In this document: one piece after another, positions 7,444-16,748 of the stretch
How positions within the stretch are numbered: the first letter of the stretch is position 1
Layout: every line of letters begins with the position of its first letter
Source of the DNA: Methanoregula sp.
GTDB taxonomy: Archaea; Halobacteriota; Methanomicrobia; Methanomicrobiales; Methanospirillaceae
Direction: 5' to 3'
Assembly: GCF_028712425.1 (NCBI RefSeq)
Contig: NZ_JAQTQD010000002.1
Span: 1-64,000, forward strand
Length of the DNA stretch: 64,000 nt
Notes under the pieces: model-generated
Databases searched by the model: none
Seen by the model: the letters and a program-made list of their open reading frames with translations, nothing else
What the model was told of the DNA's origin: nothing
Made by a program: the position numbers and the translations under genes

Positions 7444-9430
7444 CTCCGCGTACCGCAATGGCGGCATTGATCTCTGGACAAAGGAGGGTGGGGCCGTTAC
7501 CCGGGTCCACCACCCGTACGACCCCCCGTTTCTCGTCCACTTTGCCGACCCGCATGCCAGCCATGAGATGATCGGTGCGCTGGAGGAGCGGTACAGTGCA
7601 GAGGAGTGCACCATCCGCACGGTCTTTGGCAGCCTTCCGGGGTACCGTGTCGTTGCAGACCGCATGGTGGTCGAGGCCATCGAAGAACAGGCGCAGTACG
7701 ATGTGCAGCTCTTCAATGTGGACGTGCGCCGGGACCAGCGGTTCATGGCGGAACAGGGTATCTTCCCGTGCAGCGCGAATGAGAATGACCGGTTCTCGCA
7801 TGAAGTCTCCCACGATCTTGACGTGATCACCATCCGGATCCACGGCGAGCCGGAGCGTTCGGCGAATCTCCCGGAGGTCGAGCTGGTCCACAAGCGCACC
7901 GAACGCCTTGCCGGGCCCGAAGGAACAATCCTTTCAGACCTCTTCGCGCTTTTTTCTGCTCTCGATCCGGATGTCATCCTGATGCCGGATGCGGATGCGT
8001 GGATGCCACGGCTCCGGCAGCTGGCAGAGAGACATGGCCTGCCTCTCCCCTTTTCCCGGAACGGGAAGTACCGGGCAATGAACTCCCGCTCGTACTGGAG
8101 TTACGGCAGGATGGAGCACAAGGATGCGGCCCTTGTCCCTGACGGGAGGGTGCTGATCGATACCGAACGATCGTTCGTGTACCGTGAAGGCGGTCTTGAA
8201 GGAGTCCTGATGTCCGCCCGGCTCTCGGGGCTCTCCCCAAGCCTGGTGTCGCGCTTCACACCGGGGACCCTGATCAGCAGCTACGAGACGTACGAGGCAA
8301 TCCGGCGGGGCATCGCGGTCCCGTTCCGGAAGAGCGACGGCGAAACGGTCCGGCGTATCAGCACGCTCCAGGCCGCAGACCGGGGCGGGATGATGTTCCA
8401 GCCCCGGCCGGGGGTTTTCTGGAACGTGGAAGAGATCGATTTCACGTCCATGTATCCCTCTATCATCGTGCAGGTGAATCTCTCACCGGAGACCATCGGG
8501 CACCCGGAACGCAGGGGGTTCCTTCCCGAAATCCTTGATCCCCTCATCAGCATGCGTATCAGGACCAAGCAGCTGAAGAAGACCGACCCGGCAATCGAAG
8601 GGATCGACTCCATCCTGAAGTGGATGCTCGTCACCTGCTTCGGGTACACGGGCTACAAAAACGCGAAGTTCGGGATGATTGAGGTGCACGAGGGGATCAC
8701 GCGGCAGTCACGGGAGATCCTCCTCCGGACAAAGGAGATCGCCGAGGAGATGGACTTTACCGTCCTGCACGGGATCGTTGACTGCCTCTGGGTGCAGGGG
8801 GACCCGGTCGAACTCCTGAAGGCCCGGGTCGAGAAGGAGACCGGGCTATCTCTCGAAGTCGAACACTTCGACTGGATTGTGTTCGAACCGCTTGCGGACG
8901 GTTTCGGGGCGTACAACCGGTATTTCGGCAGGCTTCCGGATGGCAGCATAAAGGTCAGGGGGATCGCGGCCCGCCGGCACGACACGCCGGAGTTCATCCG
9001 CTCCATGCAGCAGGAGATGCTGACAGAAATGAGCTATGCGGGGACGGTGGCAGAACTGGACGCTCTTTGGGATACGGTCCATGCACGCTACCGGGACGCG
9101 GTTGCCCAGCTCCCGTCAGCTCCCGTGCAGGAGATGGTCATCAGCCGGAGGATCAGCCGCCTGACCTATGCCCACCGGTGCATCGAGGGGGCAGCGGTCA
9201 GGGCCTGCCGCCGGCATGGACTAACCGTTGCGCCCGGCATGAAGATCCAATATGTGGTGACCGATGCCCGACGGTACCAGGCAGAGCCTGTCTGGTGTGC
9301 CAAGATTTTTGACCAGCAGTATTACCGCGGGCTTCTCGACAAGGCATGGGAGGAGATAGCGTTCGCGTTCCGGAATGGGAATCAGCCGGAGTGTCAGCCA
9401 GTAAAATGTGCAGGATTGGCAGTCTGGTGA
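7430..9430 (+). CDS. divergent family-B DNA polymerase (PolB2-like)
   Basis: A 666-residue protein, shorter than replicative PolB (about 780). Motif A is DFTSMYPS with the metal-binding Asp at residue 337; motif B is a Lys-led KWMLVTCFGYTGY starting at 397; motif C reads HGIVDCLWV instead of YGDTDSIFV, so the first Asp is Ile but the second Asp (451), the one that binds metal in characterised B-family enzymes, is kept. The N-terminal exonuclease region is degenerate: NVDVRR replaces DIE and DPDVILMPDADAW the second motif. This pattern resembles archaeal PolB2, once thought inactive. ATG at 7430 is preceded by GAGAGG and overlaps the upstream small gene. Likely role (inference): lesion bypass or repair synthesis rather than bulk replication. 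Confidence 0.85.
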   Translation: MWILDSAYRNGGIDLWTKEGGAVTRVHHPYDPPFLVHFADPHASHEMIGALEERYSAEECTIRTVFGSLPGYRVVADRMVVEAIEEQAQYDVQLFNVDVRRDQRFMAEQGIFPCSANENDRFSHEVSHDLDVITIRIHGEPERSANLPEVELVHKRTERLAGPEGTILSDLFALFSALDPDVILMPDADAWMPRLRQLAERHGLPLPFSRNGKYRAMNSRSYWSYGRMEHKDAALVPDGRVLIDTERSFVYREGGLEGVLMSARLSGLSPSLVSRFTPGTLISSYETYEAIRRGIAVPFRKSDGETVRRISTLQAADRGGMMFQPRPGVFWNVEEIDFTSMYPSIIVQVNLSPETIGHPERRGFLPEILDPLISMRIRTKQLKKTDPAIEGIDSILKWMLVTCFGYTGYKNAKFGMIEVHEGITRQSREILLRTKEIAEEMDFTVLHGIVDCLWVQGDPVELLKARVEKETGLSLEVEHFDWIVFEPLADGFGAYNRYFGRLPDGSIKVRGIAARRHDTPEFIRSMQQEMLTEMSYAGTVAELDALWDTVHARYRDAVAQLPSAPVQEMVISRRISRLTYAHRCIEGAAVRACRRHGLTVAPGMKIQYVVTDARRYQAEPVWCAKIFDQQYYRGLLDKAWEEIAFAFRNGNQPECQPVKCAGLAVW

Positions 9431-9465
9431 AAAGGTGGTATCCCTGAGAAAAACGATAAAAAAAA

Positions 9466-10038
9466 TTACGCAGCCTTCACGGAGTCTGCGCACTTCTTTG
9501 CCATGAACGAGACAAAGATGGAGCAGAGCCCCATGACGATGGCAAATCCGCCTGCCACAAAGGGCAGGAGGATCGCTGCGACAAGGGAGTTGACAAGCAG
9601 CAGGAGACCGAAGATCAGGCTGATGATCCCGATCACGCCGTTGCCCCAGTCCTTCTTCGTGAATGCCTGGATGATGTGGGCTGCCCCGATAAAACATGCC
9701 CAGAACCCGATGAAGATGATCACGAGTTCCAGGGTGAACAGCGTGGCATAGAACGGGTAGATGAGGATTAGGATACCCGCGATGATGTTGATGACTGAAA
9801 GGAATATCTTCCATCCCATGTTGGTCCTGTCGACAGCAAGGCTGGCGAGCGCAAAGATCCCGCCTACGAGCCAGTAGGCACCCATGAACGTGATGAGGAG
9901 GACCGTGGTCATCCCGGGAGTCATGAGGAGAGCGACACCGAGGAGCAGTGCAAGGATCCCCCAGAGGAGGAGGAGCCACCAGGGGAAGAGCTGGAGCTCG
10001 ACCATGTCCTGGGCGGAGAGTGTTACATCGTCTGCCAT
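9466..10038 (-). CDS. HdeD family (DUF308) membrane protein
   Basis: A 190-residue protein with six hydrophobic helices in three similar pairs, the usual architecture of the HdeD/DUF308 family (E. coli HdeD is linked to acid resistance; the biochemical role is unknown). The short N-terminus before the first helix contains LSAQDMVELQLFPWW. A related gene of the same family lies at 11419-11988, so the two are probably paralogues. It converges with the polymerase gene, whose stop is only 35 bases away. Confidence 0.88.
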   Translation of the reverse strand: MADDVTLSAQDMVELQLFPWWLLLLWGILALLLGVALLMTPGMTTVLLITFMGAYWLVGGIFALASLAVDRTNMGWKIFLSVINIIAGILILIYPFYATLFTLELVIIFIGFWACFIGAAHIIQAFTKKDWGNGVIGIISLIFGLLLLVNSLVAAILLPFVAGGFAIVMGLCSIFVSFMAKKCADSVKAA

Positions 10039-10123
10039 ACGTGTATTACCGGTTTACAATAAACGAGGTAAGTATATACGCCATTCTCTTTTTACCTGCA
10101 TGGGTGCGGGGGGACTGAAACAG

Positions 10124-11215
10124 TCATCCTGGGCGGTCTTCCCGGAGGTACCCCTTGATCGCCGTGAGCGTGGTCGTATCCATCATTACAGAAAAGTCCG
10201 GGTCCACGACATAGACCGGGAATGCGCCGGCAAGAGAATTGCGGGTGATCCGGTAAATCCGGGATTCAAGGAGCCGGGACGTCATCTCGTACCGGCTCTC
10301 GATGTCACCGGTATCACCACGGCCGCCCGCAATATCCCGTGCAAGGCTCTCTAAAAGCAGCAGCCGGTACTGCACCAGGCGGCCGGCCATGACCCGGCTC
10401 CGCTGCCCGTGCAGGGTGCGGACGATGAAGTACTGGCTGATGGCAAGGATCGCCAGCAGCGAGACCAGGTGGGCAAGTTCCCTGAGGCCCGACTCGGTGA
10501 GAAAGGTGTTCAGGGTGATCCCCGGCAGGAGGATGATTGATGTCAGGAAAAGGAAGACGACCGCAAGAAACCCGGTGAGGAACAAAAGCGAGATGATTGC
10601 CGGCGGCAGGTCGCGGGAGAGCCGGCTTTTGAACCTGTCAAGGTTCTGGGCAAATCCTTCCGTGAAGGGTTCGACTTTCCAGATGAGCGCGTAAAACATG
10701 ATGATGATTGCGGACTGAGCAATGACAAAGAGGGCTGTGTCCCCGGGGAGGTGGCCGGTATACGCAGTAATCAGGGTAAATACAATATCGATGGAGAAGA
10801 GCAGCCCCAGCGGGAAGGTCAGGGTCCGGCAGTTCATGAAGAATGCATTGACGAAGATCCGGGTGAACTGCCGGGTACCGGACCGGATGCCGTTCTCCCA
10901 GAGCCAGGTGTGGAACCGGGCGATCTCCGGCTTCTGGAGGGAGACTGCACCCGGGCTTGTCGGGACAAGGAGTGTCAGAAAGTAAAACATGTTGAGGTAG
11001 AAACTGGCAGCGATGAAGAGGATAATATAGTCAGCGCGGAGGAGAAAGAGGACGATGTTTGCCAGGAAACAGAAGATAAGGACGACCTGCTGCAGGCCCC
11101 GCGGCTCCGGCTGTGCCGAAAACGTGCTGCATTCTTTTCTGGCAGCAGCGAGTTCACCGGCAATGAGCCCGGAAAGCAGGGAGGAATCACGGGGGTTTGT
11201 GGATTGGGTCGGCAT
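10124..11215 (-). CDS. six-helix membrane protein of unknown function
   Basis: A 363-residue protein with a hydrophilic N-terminus of about 40 residues and roughly six membrane segments (for example IFCFLANIVLFLL, IILFIAASFYLNMFYFLTLL, IISLLFLTGFLAVVFLFL), then a soluble C-terminal region of about 90 residues with YRLLLLESLARDIAGGRG and a terminal MDTTTLTAIKGYLRED. I recognise no family. The start is uncertain: ATG at 11215 was chosen, ATG at 11263 adds 16 residues; neither has a good ribosome binding site. It sits between two HdeD-type genes, one on each side. Confidence 0.7.
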   Translation of the reverse strand: MPTQSTNPRDSSLLSGLIAGELAAARKECSTFSAQPEPRGLQQVVLIFCFLANIVLFLLRADYIILFIAASFYLNMFYFLTLLVPTSPGAVSLQKPEIARFHTWLWENGIRSGTRQFTRIFVNAFFMNCRTLTFPLGLLFSIDIVFTLITAYTGHLPGDTALFVIAQSAIIIMFYALIWKVEPFTEGFAQNLDRFKSRLSRDLPPAIISLLFLTGFLAVVFLFLTSIILLPGITLNTFLTESGLRELAHLVSLLAILAISQYFIVRTLHGQRSRVMAGRLVQYRLLLLESLARDIAGGRGDTGDIESRYEMTSRLLESRIYRITRNSLAGAFPVYVVDPDFSVMMDTTTLTAIKGYLREDRPG

Positions 11216-11418
11216 AGGGGTTTTTCCGCGTACCTGTTCTATCCGGTTATCCTCTCCGCCCATAAGTACACATCGCCCCGCGCTCGTAGCTTTGTGAAAC
11301 GCGATAGTTCCTCCCCGCCCATTCCTCCTGCGATAAATTCCCGACAGTATGCATTTTGTAGTTGAATTGACAAATACTGTACACGAAAGAACGGACAGCA
11401 GCACTGCCCGGTGAAAGT

Positions 11419-11988
11419 ATGTTTGACACAAAAACTTCCTGTATCCTGCGGGGAACTGTCGGGATCATCTTTGGTCTCCTCGCGCTCTTTGTCCCGGAGC
11501 TAACGCTTGGCACGTTCTATGGAATGTTCTGGATCCTGATCATCCTCGGGATCGCCCTCTTCGGGTTTCTTGCCATCACGGGAAAAGGCGACGAGTCCAG
11601 TATGTGGTTTTTGCTTGCTGCGGCCCTCCTGGTAGCCGGAGTCCTCTCCATTATCGTCGCGGACTTTGTCTCGATCCTCTTCGTCCTGATCATCGCCGGG
11701 GTGGCGTTCTACAACGGGTTCACCGATATCACGCTTTCCCTCCAGCACCCCCGGACCAAATACATCTTCATCCCTGCCATGGTCCTCTTCGGGCTCGCAC
11801 TTCTCGGGGCGCTCTTCTATTACTACCCGGGATTTGCGAACAACCTGTCCCTGTCCATCGTGGGAACGCTGGCAATTGCATTCAGCATCTTTTCGATCCT
11901 GCTCGGGCTCTACCGGCCTGGCGGAGCAGATAACGAGCCCGTCCCGGTCACCGCAAGCACTACCCATAAGCCCGGCCGCAGGTCATAG
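11419..11988 (+). CDS. HdeD family (DUF308) membrane protein
   Basis: A 189-residue protein with six hydrophobic helices arranged like HdeD, starting after a short polar N-terminus (FDTKTSCILRGTVGIIFGLL) and ending in a polar tail rich in Pro, Thr and Arg. It is the second HdeD-type gene in 2.5 kb and probably a paralogue of 9466-10038, but on the other strand. It is followed after 29 bases by the GGR-family reductase on the same strand. Role unknown beyond membrane stress associations of the family. Confidence 0.88.
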   Translation: MFDTKTSCILRGTVGIIFGLLALFVPELTLGTFYGMFWILIILGIALFGFLAITGKGDESSMWFLLAAALLVAGVLSIIVADFVSILFVLIIAGVAFYNGFTDITLSLQHPRTKYIFIPAMVLFGLALLGALFYYYPGFANNLSLSIVGTLAIAFSIFSILLGLYRPGGADNEPVPVTASTTHKPGRRS

Positions 11989-12017
11989 TCCTGCCAATTT
12001 TTTTACAAAATCCCGCC

Positions 12018-13181
12018 ATGATCCCGCTGCAGTCCGCAAAGTACGATGTTGTTGTTGTCGGTGCCGGACCTGCCGGCAGTGCGGCAGCCGGTGCATGCGC
12101 GGCAGCGGGCCTCCGGACCCTCTGTATCGAGGAGCACGGGACGATCGGGTACCCGGTCCAGTGCGCCGGTCTCCTCTCGAATGCGGCGTTTACCGAGTGC
12201 CGGGTCTCGGGGCGGGCTGTCCAGAACAAGGTCTCCGGTGCCCGGGTAATCTCCGGCAAGGGTTCCCGGATCCTTATCGATGCAAAGAAGACCATGGCGT
12301 TTGTCGTGGACCGCGGGACTCTTGACCGGGAGATGGCGGAGCATGCGGCAGGTGCCGGGGCAGAATACCTGCTCCACACAGCGGTATGCGGCCTTGGGAT
12401 CAATGCGGTCACCACCCGGGGGCCAAGCGGGAGCGCGGAGATCGGGTACAAGGTTTTGATCGCTGCCGACGGTCCACGGAGTTCGGTTGCCCGGATGCTG
12501 GGGATGGAGCGGCCGCCGGTCTTCCTTGCCGGCATCCAGGCGGATGTCCCCCAGGAGATCGACCCCCGGTTCGTGGAGGTGTACCCGGATGCGTCCCCGG
12601 ACTTCTTCGGCTGGGCAATCCCCGCTGGGCCCGACAGGACGCGGATCGGCCTCTGCTCCCGCACAAATGTCCCCGCGCTGTTTGCAGAGTTCCGGAAGAT
12701 GTTTTCCCCCTCAACGGTCCATCTCGTGACCGGTACCATCCCCCTTGGGATCATGCCACGGACCTACGGGCACCGCACCCTCATTACCGGTGATGCTGCC
12801 GGCTTTGCCAAACCCACCTCTGGCGGAGGAGTATACACCGGTATCCGCTCGGCCCGGCATGCTGCTGCCGTTGCCATAGCAGCATGCGAACATGACCGGT
12901 ACGATGACGAGTTCCTCTCCCGCTACGAACGCTTGTGGAACGAGGATTTCGGGAACGAACTCTCCCTTGGCTTCCGGCTCTTTGGAATGCGGGAACGGTT
13001 GTCCCCGGATGACATGGACGAGCTCGTGCGTGCCCTTGACGATCCGGGACTTATCCGGACTATCGAGGAGTACGGCGATATGGACCGGCCATCGGCTGTT
13101 GTCAAGCGGCTGCTCCTGAATCCCGCCACGCTGCGGCTTCTTGGGCCGCTCGCCCGTACCGGCTTCAAAGCCCTCTTCTAA
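12018..13181 (+). CDS. geranylgeranyl reductase family FAD-dependent oxidoreductase
   Basis: A 387-residue flavoprotein. The Rossmann dinucleotide motif VVGAGPAGSAAA lies at residues 13-24 and is followed by GYPVQCAGLLS, the PxxCxG-type motif of the GGR family, then a second FAD contact at LITGDAAGFAKPTSGGG. In archaea these enzymes saturate the geranylgeranyl chains of membrane lipids or related isoprenoids, at the inner face of the membrane; several paralogues with unclear substrates exist per genome, so the exact lipid is not assignable here. It overlaps the convergent histidine kinase gene by four bases. Confidence 0.88.
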   Translation: MIPLQSAKYDVVVVGAGPAGSAAAGACAAAGLRTLCIEEHGTIGYPVQCAGLLSNAAFTECRVSGRAVQNKVSGARVISGKGSRILIDAKKTMAFVVDRGTLDREMAEHAAGAGAEYLLHTAVCGLGINAVTTRGPSGSAEIGYKVLIAADGPRSSVARMLGMERPPVFLAGIQADVPQEIDPRFVEVYPDASPDFFGWAIPAGPDRTRIGLCSRTNVPALFAEFRKMFSPSTVHLVTGTIPLGIMPRTYGHRTLITGDAAGFAKPTSGGGVYTGIRSARHAAAVAIAACEHDRYDDEFLSRYERLWNEDFGNELSLGFRLFGMRERLSPDDMDELVRALDDPGLIRTIEEYGDMDRPSAVVKRLLLNPATLRLLGPLARTGFKALF

Positions 13182-15472
13182 CCGTGCAGGAGATCGCGCC
13201 GGTCTGATCCCGTGACCTGGATATGGCAGCGGTCGCTCGCTTTATTTTCAGGATACCGGAAGACTCCCCGCGGGACGAAGATCTCGAAGTGTGCTCCCTT
13301 GCGGTACTCGCCGTTCTCGCGGATGGTGATCCCGCTGATGGAGAGGATCTCCCGCACTAAGAAGAGTCCAAGGCCGGTGTTCTTCCCGAATCCCTTGGAA
13401 AAGATCTTCTCCTTGTCGGAGGGGGGTATTCCTGAACCGTTGTCCTCAACAATAAGGAAGATCCCGCCTTCGTGGGCTTTCTTTGCGGAGATCCTGATGG
13501 TGGTCACGTTTCCCCCGTGGGTAATGGCATTTTCTGCAAGATTGAAAAACGCCCGTTCGAGGAGAGGATCTGCAAAGATTTCCAGGTCCCCGGTATCTGA
13601 CTGGACACAGATCTTCCGGATATCCATCCTTGCGCAGGCATGGAAAAAGACATCGTGAACATTCTGCCAGGAGGGTGCAGCCATGCCAAGGTTCTGGTAG
13701 AGTTTTGTGAACTCGATGTTCTCGCTGATCGTATTGACGATGCTGTTGACTTTCTTCATGTACATCGTGAAGTCGGGTTCCCGCGGTTTATCGTGGAGCA
13801 GTTGCAGGTAACCTCCAAGAATGGTCAGCTTGTTCATGATGTCGTGGCGGGTGATGTCAGAGAGCAGGTTGAGCTTTTTATTGGCCAGCTGAAGCGCGTC
13901 ATGGGCCATCTGGATCTCGGAAATATCGTGAAAGATGGCGAGCATGTGCGGTCTGCCACCCATTTCGATAAGGGTACTACTGGAGATCACGGAGATGTAC
14001 CTTCCCTCATGGTCGATGACCGTCAGGGGGAACGACCCGGTCCCGGTCTTTGCCACCATGGCAAAATGCCTCCTGAAGAGGTCATGGAACTCCACCGGGC
14101 AGATGTCCGTGTAGCGCATCTCCTTAAGTTCATCTGCCGACCTGCCAAGCAGTGCAAGACCCCTCCGGTTGGCATCGGTAAACCTGCCGGATTCAGCATC
14201 GATGATGAAGATGGCATCGATGGCATGGCTCATCAGCCCCCGGTTCTTCTCGTTCTCTGCACGGAGCTCGTCTTCCATCCTGCGGCGGGCAGTGATATCA
14301 GAACCCACGCACAGGACCCCCTGCATTTTTCCGCTTTTATCGAAGATCGGTTTGTTCCACCAGTGGATCCAGACCCGGTCGCCCTCTTTTGTCACATTTT
14401 CATTCTCATTACTGGCATACCGATCGGGATCGTGGACAATGTTCTCCAGCAGGGAGGGGAGATCGCGATTGGTCCCGGATTCATGCTCCGGAACAATGGT
14501 GCCCACAACAGGCCGACCCATGACCTCATCGACGGAGAAACCGAAAAATCGCTGCGCATATTCATTGAAGAAGGTGATGGTGCCCGTCCTGTCCAGCTTC
14601 AGGATGATTGTGCTTGCGTTCTCGACGAGTTCGCGGTATTTTGCCTCGCTCTCCCGGAGCGTCTGGTCCACTTTTCTCTGTTCCGTGATGTCACGGATGG
14701 ATTCGATTGCGCCCGAGATGTTGCCGTCCTGGTCGTACAGGCGGCTGGCTTTACCCCAGATATGCGTCCTGCCGTTTTTTGGGTGTTCCAGGACACTCTC
14801 GGCAGTGAGGGTTATGCCGGTGTGACAGGGGTCCAGGTAGTGCTTTGATTCGAAGGAGTTGTCCGGGGAAAGGACAAGGTCGATGAGCATAGGCCTGCGA
14901 TCGGAGTAAAAGGGGATTGCATATTCGTACCGGCCTCTGCCCAGCATCTCTGCTGCCTTAACCCCGGTCATCGTCTCGATGGCCTTGTTCCAGGCAATCA
15001 CCTTGCCATCGGTGTTGATGGCAAAGGTTGCATCGGGAAGGAAATCGATGATGCTTGCGAGTTTCTGCTCGGAGTCCTTCAGCGCGGCCAGGGCCCGGCG
15101 CCGCTCGAGTGCCGCGAGGATCTTGTGCCGGAGTTCTGCGAACTGCGGGCGGGCGGCTCCCCCTTTCTGGAGATAAAAGTCGGCCCCATTGTTGATCGCT
15201 TCGATCACAACATCCTCGCGTCCTTTCCCGGTGAAGAGGATAAAGGGGATGGTGATGTCCTTTCCCCTTACCTGCTTGAGCAGTTCGATCCCGTCCATAA
15301 CAGGCATCTGGTAATCCGAGATGATGGCATCGAAACTATTCGTTGTGAGAAGGTTCAGGACTTCCGGGGAGGATGTGGTGGTTGTTACCGAGAACTCCCC
15401 CTCACGTTCGAGAAACAGCTTGCCAAGGGTGAGCAGTTCCGGCTCATCGTCAACATAGAGGAGTGAGATCAT
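13178..15472 (-). CDS. receiver-PAS-PAS-PAS hybrid histidine kinase
   Basis: A 764-residue soluble sensor. Domains in order: receiver at about 1-120 (ISLLYVDDEPELL, phosphoacceptor Asp in IISDYQMPVMDG), PAS at about 135-255, PAS at about 270-385, PAS at about 395-510, then a dimerisation helix with DITRHDIMNKL carrying the phosphoacceptor His, and an HATPase with NAITHGG, DNGSGIPP and GLGLFLVREI. No membrane helices, so it senses a cytoplasmic signal. ATG at 15472 was chosen over TTG at 15481. The His box differs from the HisKA_2 type (HHRVKNN) used by the other kinases in the window. It is not next to a DNA-binding regulator. Confidence 0.93.
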   Translation of the reverse strand: MISLLYVDDEPELLTLGKLFLEREGEFSVTTTTSSPEVLNLLTTNSFDAIISDYQMPVMDGIELLKQVRGKDITIPFILFTGKGREDVVIEAINNGADFYLQKGGAARPQFAELRHKILAALERRRALAALKDSEQKLASIIDFLPDATFAINTDGKVIAWNKAIETMTGVKAAEMLGRGRYEYAIPFYSDRRPMLIDLVLSPDNSFESKHYLDPCHTGITLTAESVLEHPKNGRTHIWGKASRLYDQDGNISGAIESIRDITEQRKVDQTLRESEAKYRELVENASTIILKLDRTGTITFFNEYAQRFFGFSVDEVMGRPVVGTIVPEHESGTNRDLPSLLENIVHDPDRYASNENENVTKEGDRVWIHWWNKPIFDKSGKMQGVLCVGSDITARRRMEDELRAENEKNRGLMSHAIDAIFIIDAESGRFTDANRRGLALLGRSADELKEMRYTDICPVEFHDLFRRHFAMVAKTGTGSFPLTVIDHEGRYISVISSSTLIEMGGRPHMLAIFHDISEIQMAHDALQLANKKLNLLSDITRHDIMNKLTILGGYLQLLHDKPREPDFTMYMKKVNSIVNTISENIEFTKLYQNLGMAAPSWQNVHDVFFHACARMDIRKICVQSDTGDLEIFADPLLERAFFNLAENAITHGGNVTTIRISAKKAHEGGIFLIVEDNGSGIPPSDKEKIFSKGFGKNTGLGLFLVREILSISGITIRENGEYRKGAHFEIFVPRGVFRYPENKASDRCHIQVTGSDRRDLLHG

Positions 15473-15538
15473 CAGGGCCAAACTCTCAATGCAGGTATAG
15501 TGTATTGTTGTAAGGTCTATTTTAATGGAAATTGCTAT

Positions 15539-15832
15539 TTATTCTTTTTCCGGGTACCGTGATATACCCGGAACGTCCGGACAACGTTGCTGCTCCTCTT
15601 CAGTCACAAGAGCTGACCGGATCTCCTCCTTGAGCGGTCCGGGCAGGCTGAGGTTGTCGAGTGCCTTTATGAGAAGGAGTTTTGCCATGCCCTGACCTTC
15701 CGGTGTTGCAAGGTACGCATTGATGGCCTCCTGCCCTTCGGGAGAGGAAAGGAAGCTTTTGACCATCTCCCTGCCCTGCGGGGATGCAATGTAACCGGCG
15801 ATCAATCCCTGGATCCCGCTGAAATGAACCAT
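15539..15832 (-). CDS. small protein with internal SPxGxxM repeats
   Basis: A 97-residue protein. Residues about 16-52 hold three imperfect repeats of 14-15 residues: SPQGREMVKSFL, SPEGQEAINAYL, TPEGQGMAKLLL, each predicted as a turn followed by a helix. A Glu-rich tail follows. I know no function. It is transcribed in the same direction as the kinase at 13178-15472, whose start lies 66 bases downstream, so both may share a transcript. Confidence 0.65.
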   Translation of the reverse strand: MVHFSGIQGLIAGYIASPQGREMVKSFLSSPEGQEAINAYLATPEGQGMAKLLLIKALDNLSLPGPLKEEIRSALVTEEEQQRCPDVPGISRYPEKE

Positions 15833-16047
15833 TCTTCGATCCTCTCCTCCGGTGTAGATCGGGATGGAAGATAAATGATGGGAAGAATGACGGAAAACAT
15901 TCGGTTCTTAAGGGAATGCAGGCACATCTCCAGGCATCTCCGGTAATCACTACCATACGGGTGGTCCCCTTAACCTGGTTACGCGGAGTTCACCATTTGC
16001 CGGAATCGAAAAAAAGTTCAAAAAGGGTAATCAAATCGACACATTCT

Positions 16048-16082
16048 TAACATCTCAAATGTTACTAAAAATTACAATTGTA
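16048..16082 (+). promoter_or_regulatory. inverted repeats upstream of the metal transporter
   Basis: TAACAT-5-ATGTTA (16048-16064) and the 10-base palindrome TACAATTGTA (16073-16082) lie 17-51 bases before the cbiM start, in AT-rich DNA where the promoter should be. They are candidate binding sites for a metal- or corrinoid-responsive repressor. No cobalamin riboswitch was recognised. Confidence 0.3.
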
Positions 16083-16098
16083 TTACTCTGGAGAACCC

Positions 16099-16743
16099 AT
16101 GCACATTCCTGATGCGTTTATCCCCATCTGGCAGGGAGCGATCTACTGGATCATCGCCCTGGTCTTCGTAGCGCTGGCCCTGAGATGGGCCAGGAACGAG
16201 ATGAGCGAGGAGAAACTCCCGCTTGTGGCGGTTCTCGCTGCAGGAATTTTTGCCCTCCAGTCCTTCAACCTCCCTGTTTCCATGGGGACGAGCGGACATC
16301 TCGTGGGCGGGGCGCTTGCAGCAATCATCCTCGGATCGCCGTTTGCAGCAATCTTCATCCTCACGCTGGTCCTGATCGTCCAGGCGATCCTCTTTGGGGA
16401 TGGCGGTATTACCGTTCTTGGGGCCAACATCATCAACATGGGCGTCATCGGAGGTTTTGTCGGGTTCTATACGTTCAGGGGGCTGATGGGTGTGACAAAG
16501 AGCATGCCGGTCTCCGTCTTTTTCGCGGCATGGCTTGCATGTCTCATTCCGGCTCTTGCCTGTGCAGTCGAGATGTACGTTGCCGGGACATTCCCGCTCA
16601 TCGAAGGCCTTGTTGCCATGGGTATCTACCATGCGATCATCGGGATTATTGAAGGGTTCGTCACCGTCGCGGTCATTTATCTGATCACCACTGCCCGGCC
16701 CGATCTGGTGGACACCGGGGTCAAGGCCCCTGCAGGAGCGTGA
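16099..16743 (+). CDS. cbiM: cobalt/nickel ECF transporter, substrate-binding membrane subunit CbiM
   Basis: A 214-residue membrane protein. The start was set at the ATG giving MHIPDAFIP because CbiM/NikM proteins chelate the metal with the N-terminal Met-His pair; the ATG follows CTGGAG. Conserved family stretches are FNLPVSMGTSGHLVGG and GDGGITVLGANIINMG, with His of SGHLVGG a further metal ligand. Several membrane helices follow. It is first of four genes (M, PDGLE protein, O, Q) that form a complete importer. Whether the substrate is Co2+ for corrinoids or Ni2+ for F430 and hydrogenases cannot be told from sequence; methanogens need both. Confidence 0.93.
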   Translation: MHIPDAFIPIWQGAIYWIIALVFVALALRWARNEMSEEKLPLVAVLAAGIFALQSFNLPVSMGTSGHLVGGALAAIILGSPFAAIFILTLVLIVQAILFGDGGITVLGANIINMGVIGGFVGFYTFRGLMGVTKSMPVSVFFAAWLACLIPALACAVEMYVAGTFPLIEGLVAMGIYHAIIGIIEGFVTVAVIYLITTARPDLVDTGVKAPAGA

Positions 16744-16748
16744 GAATC

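Noticed and set aside
13640-14848. 402-codon plus-strand frame
   Set aside because: Antisense to the receiver-PAS kinase, whose domains are complete and in order.
15833-16098. Cobalamin riboswitch before cbiM
   Set aside because: No conserved B12-box or the associated stems could be recognised; only short inverted repeats.
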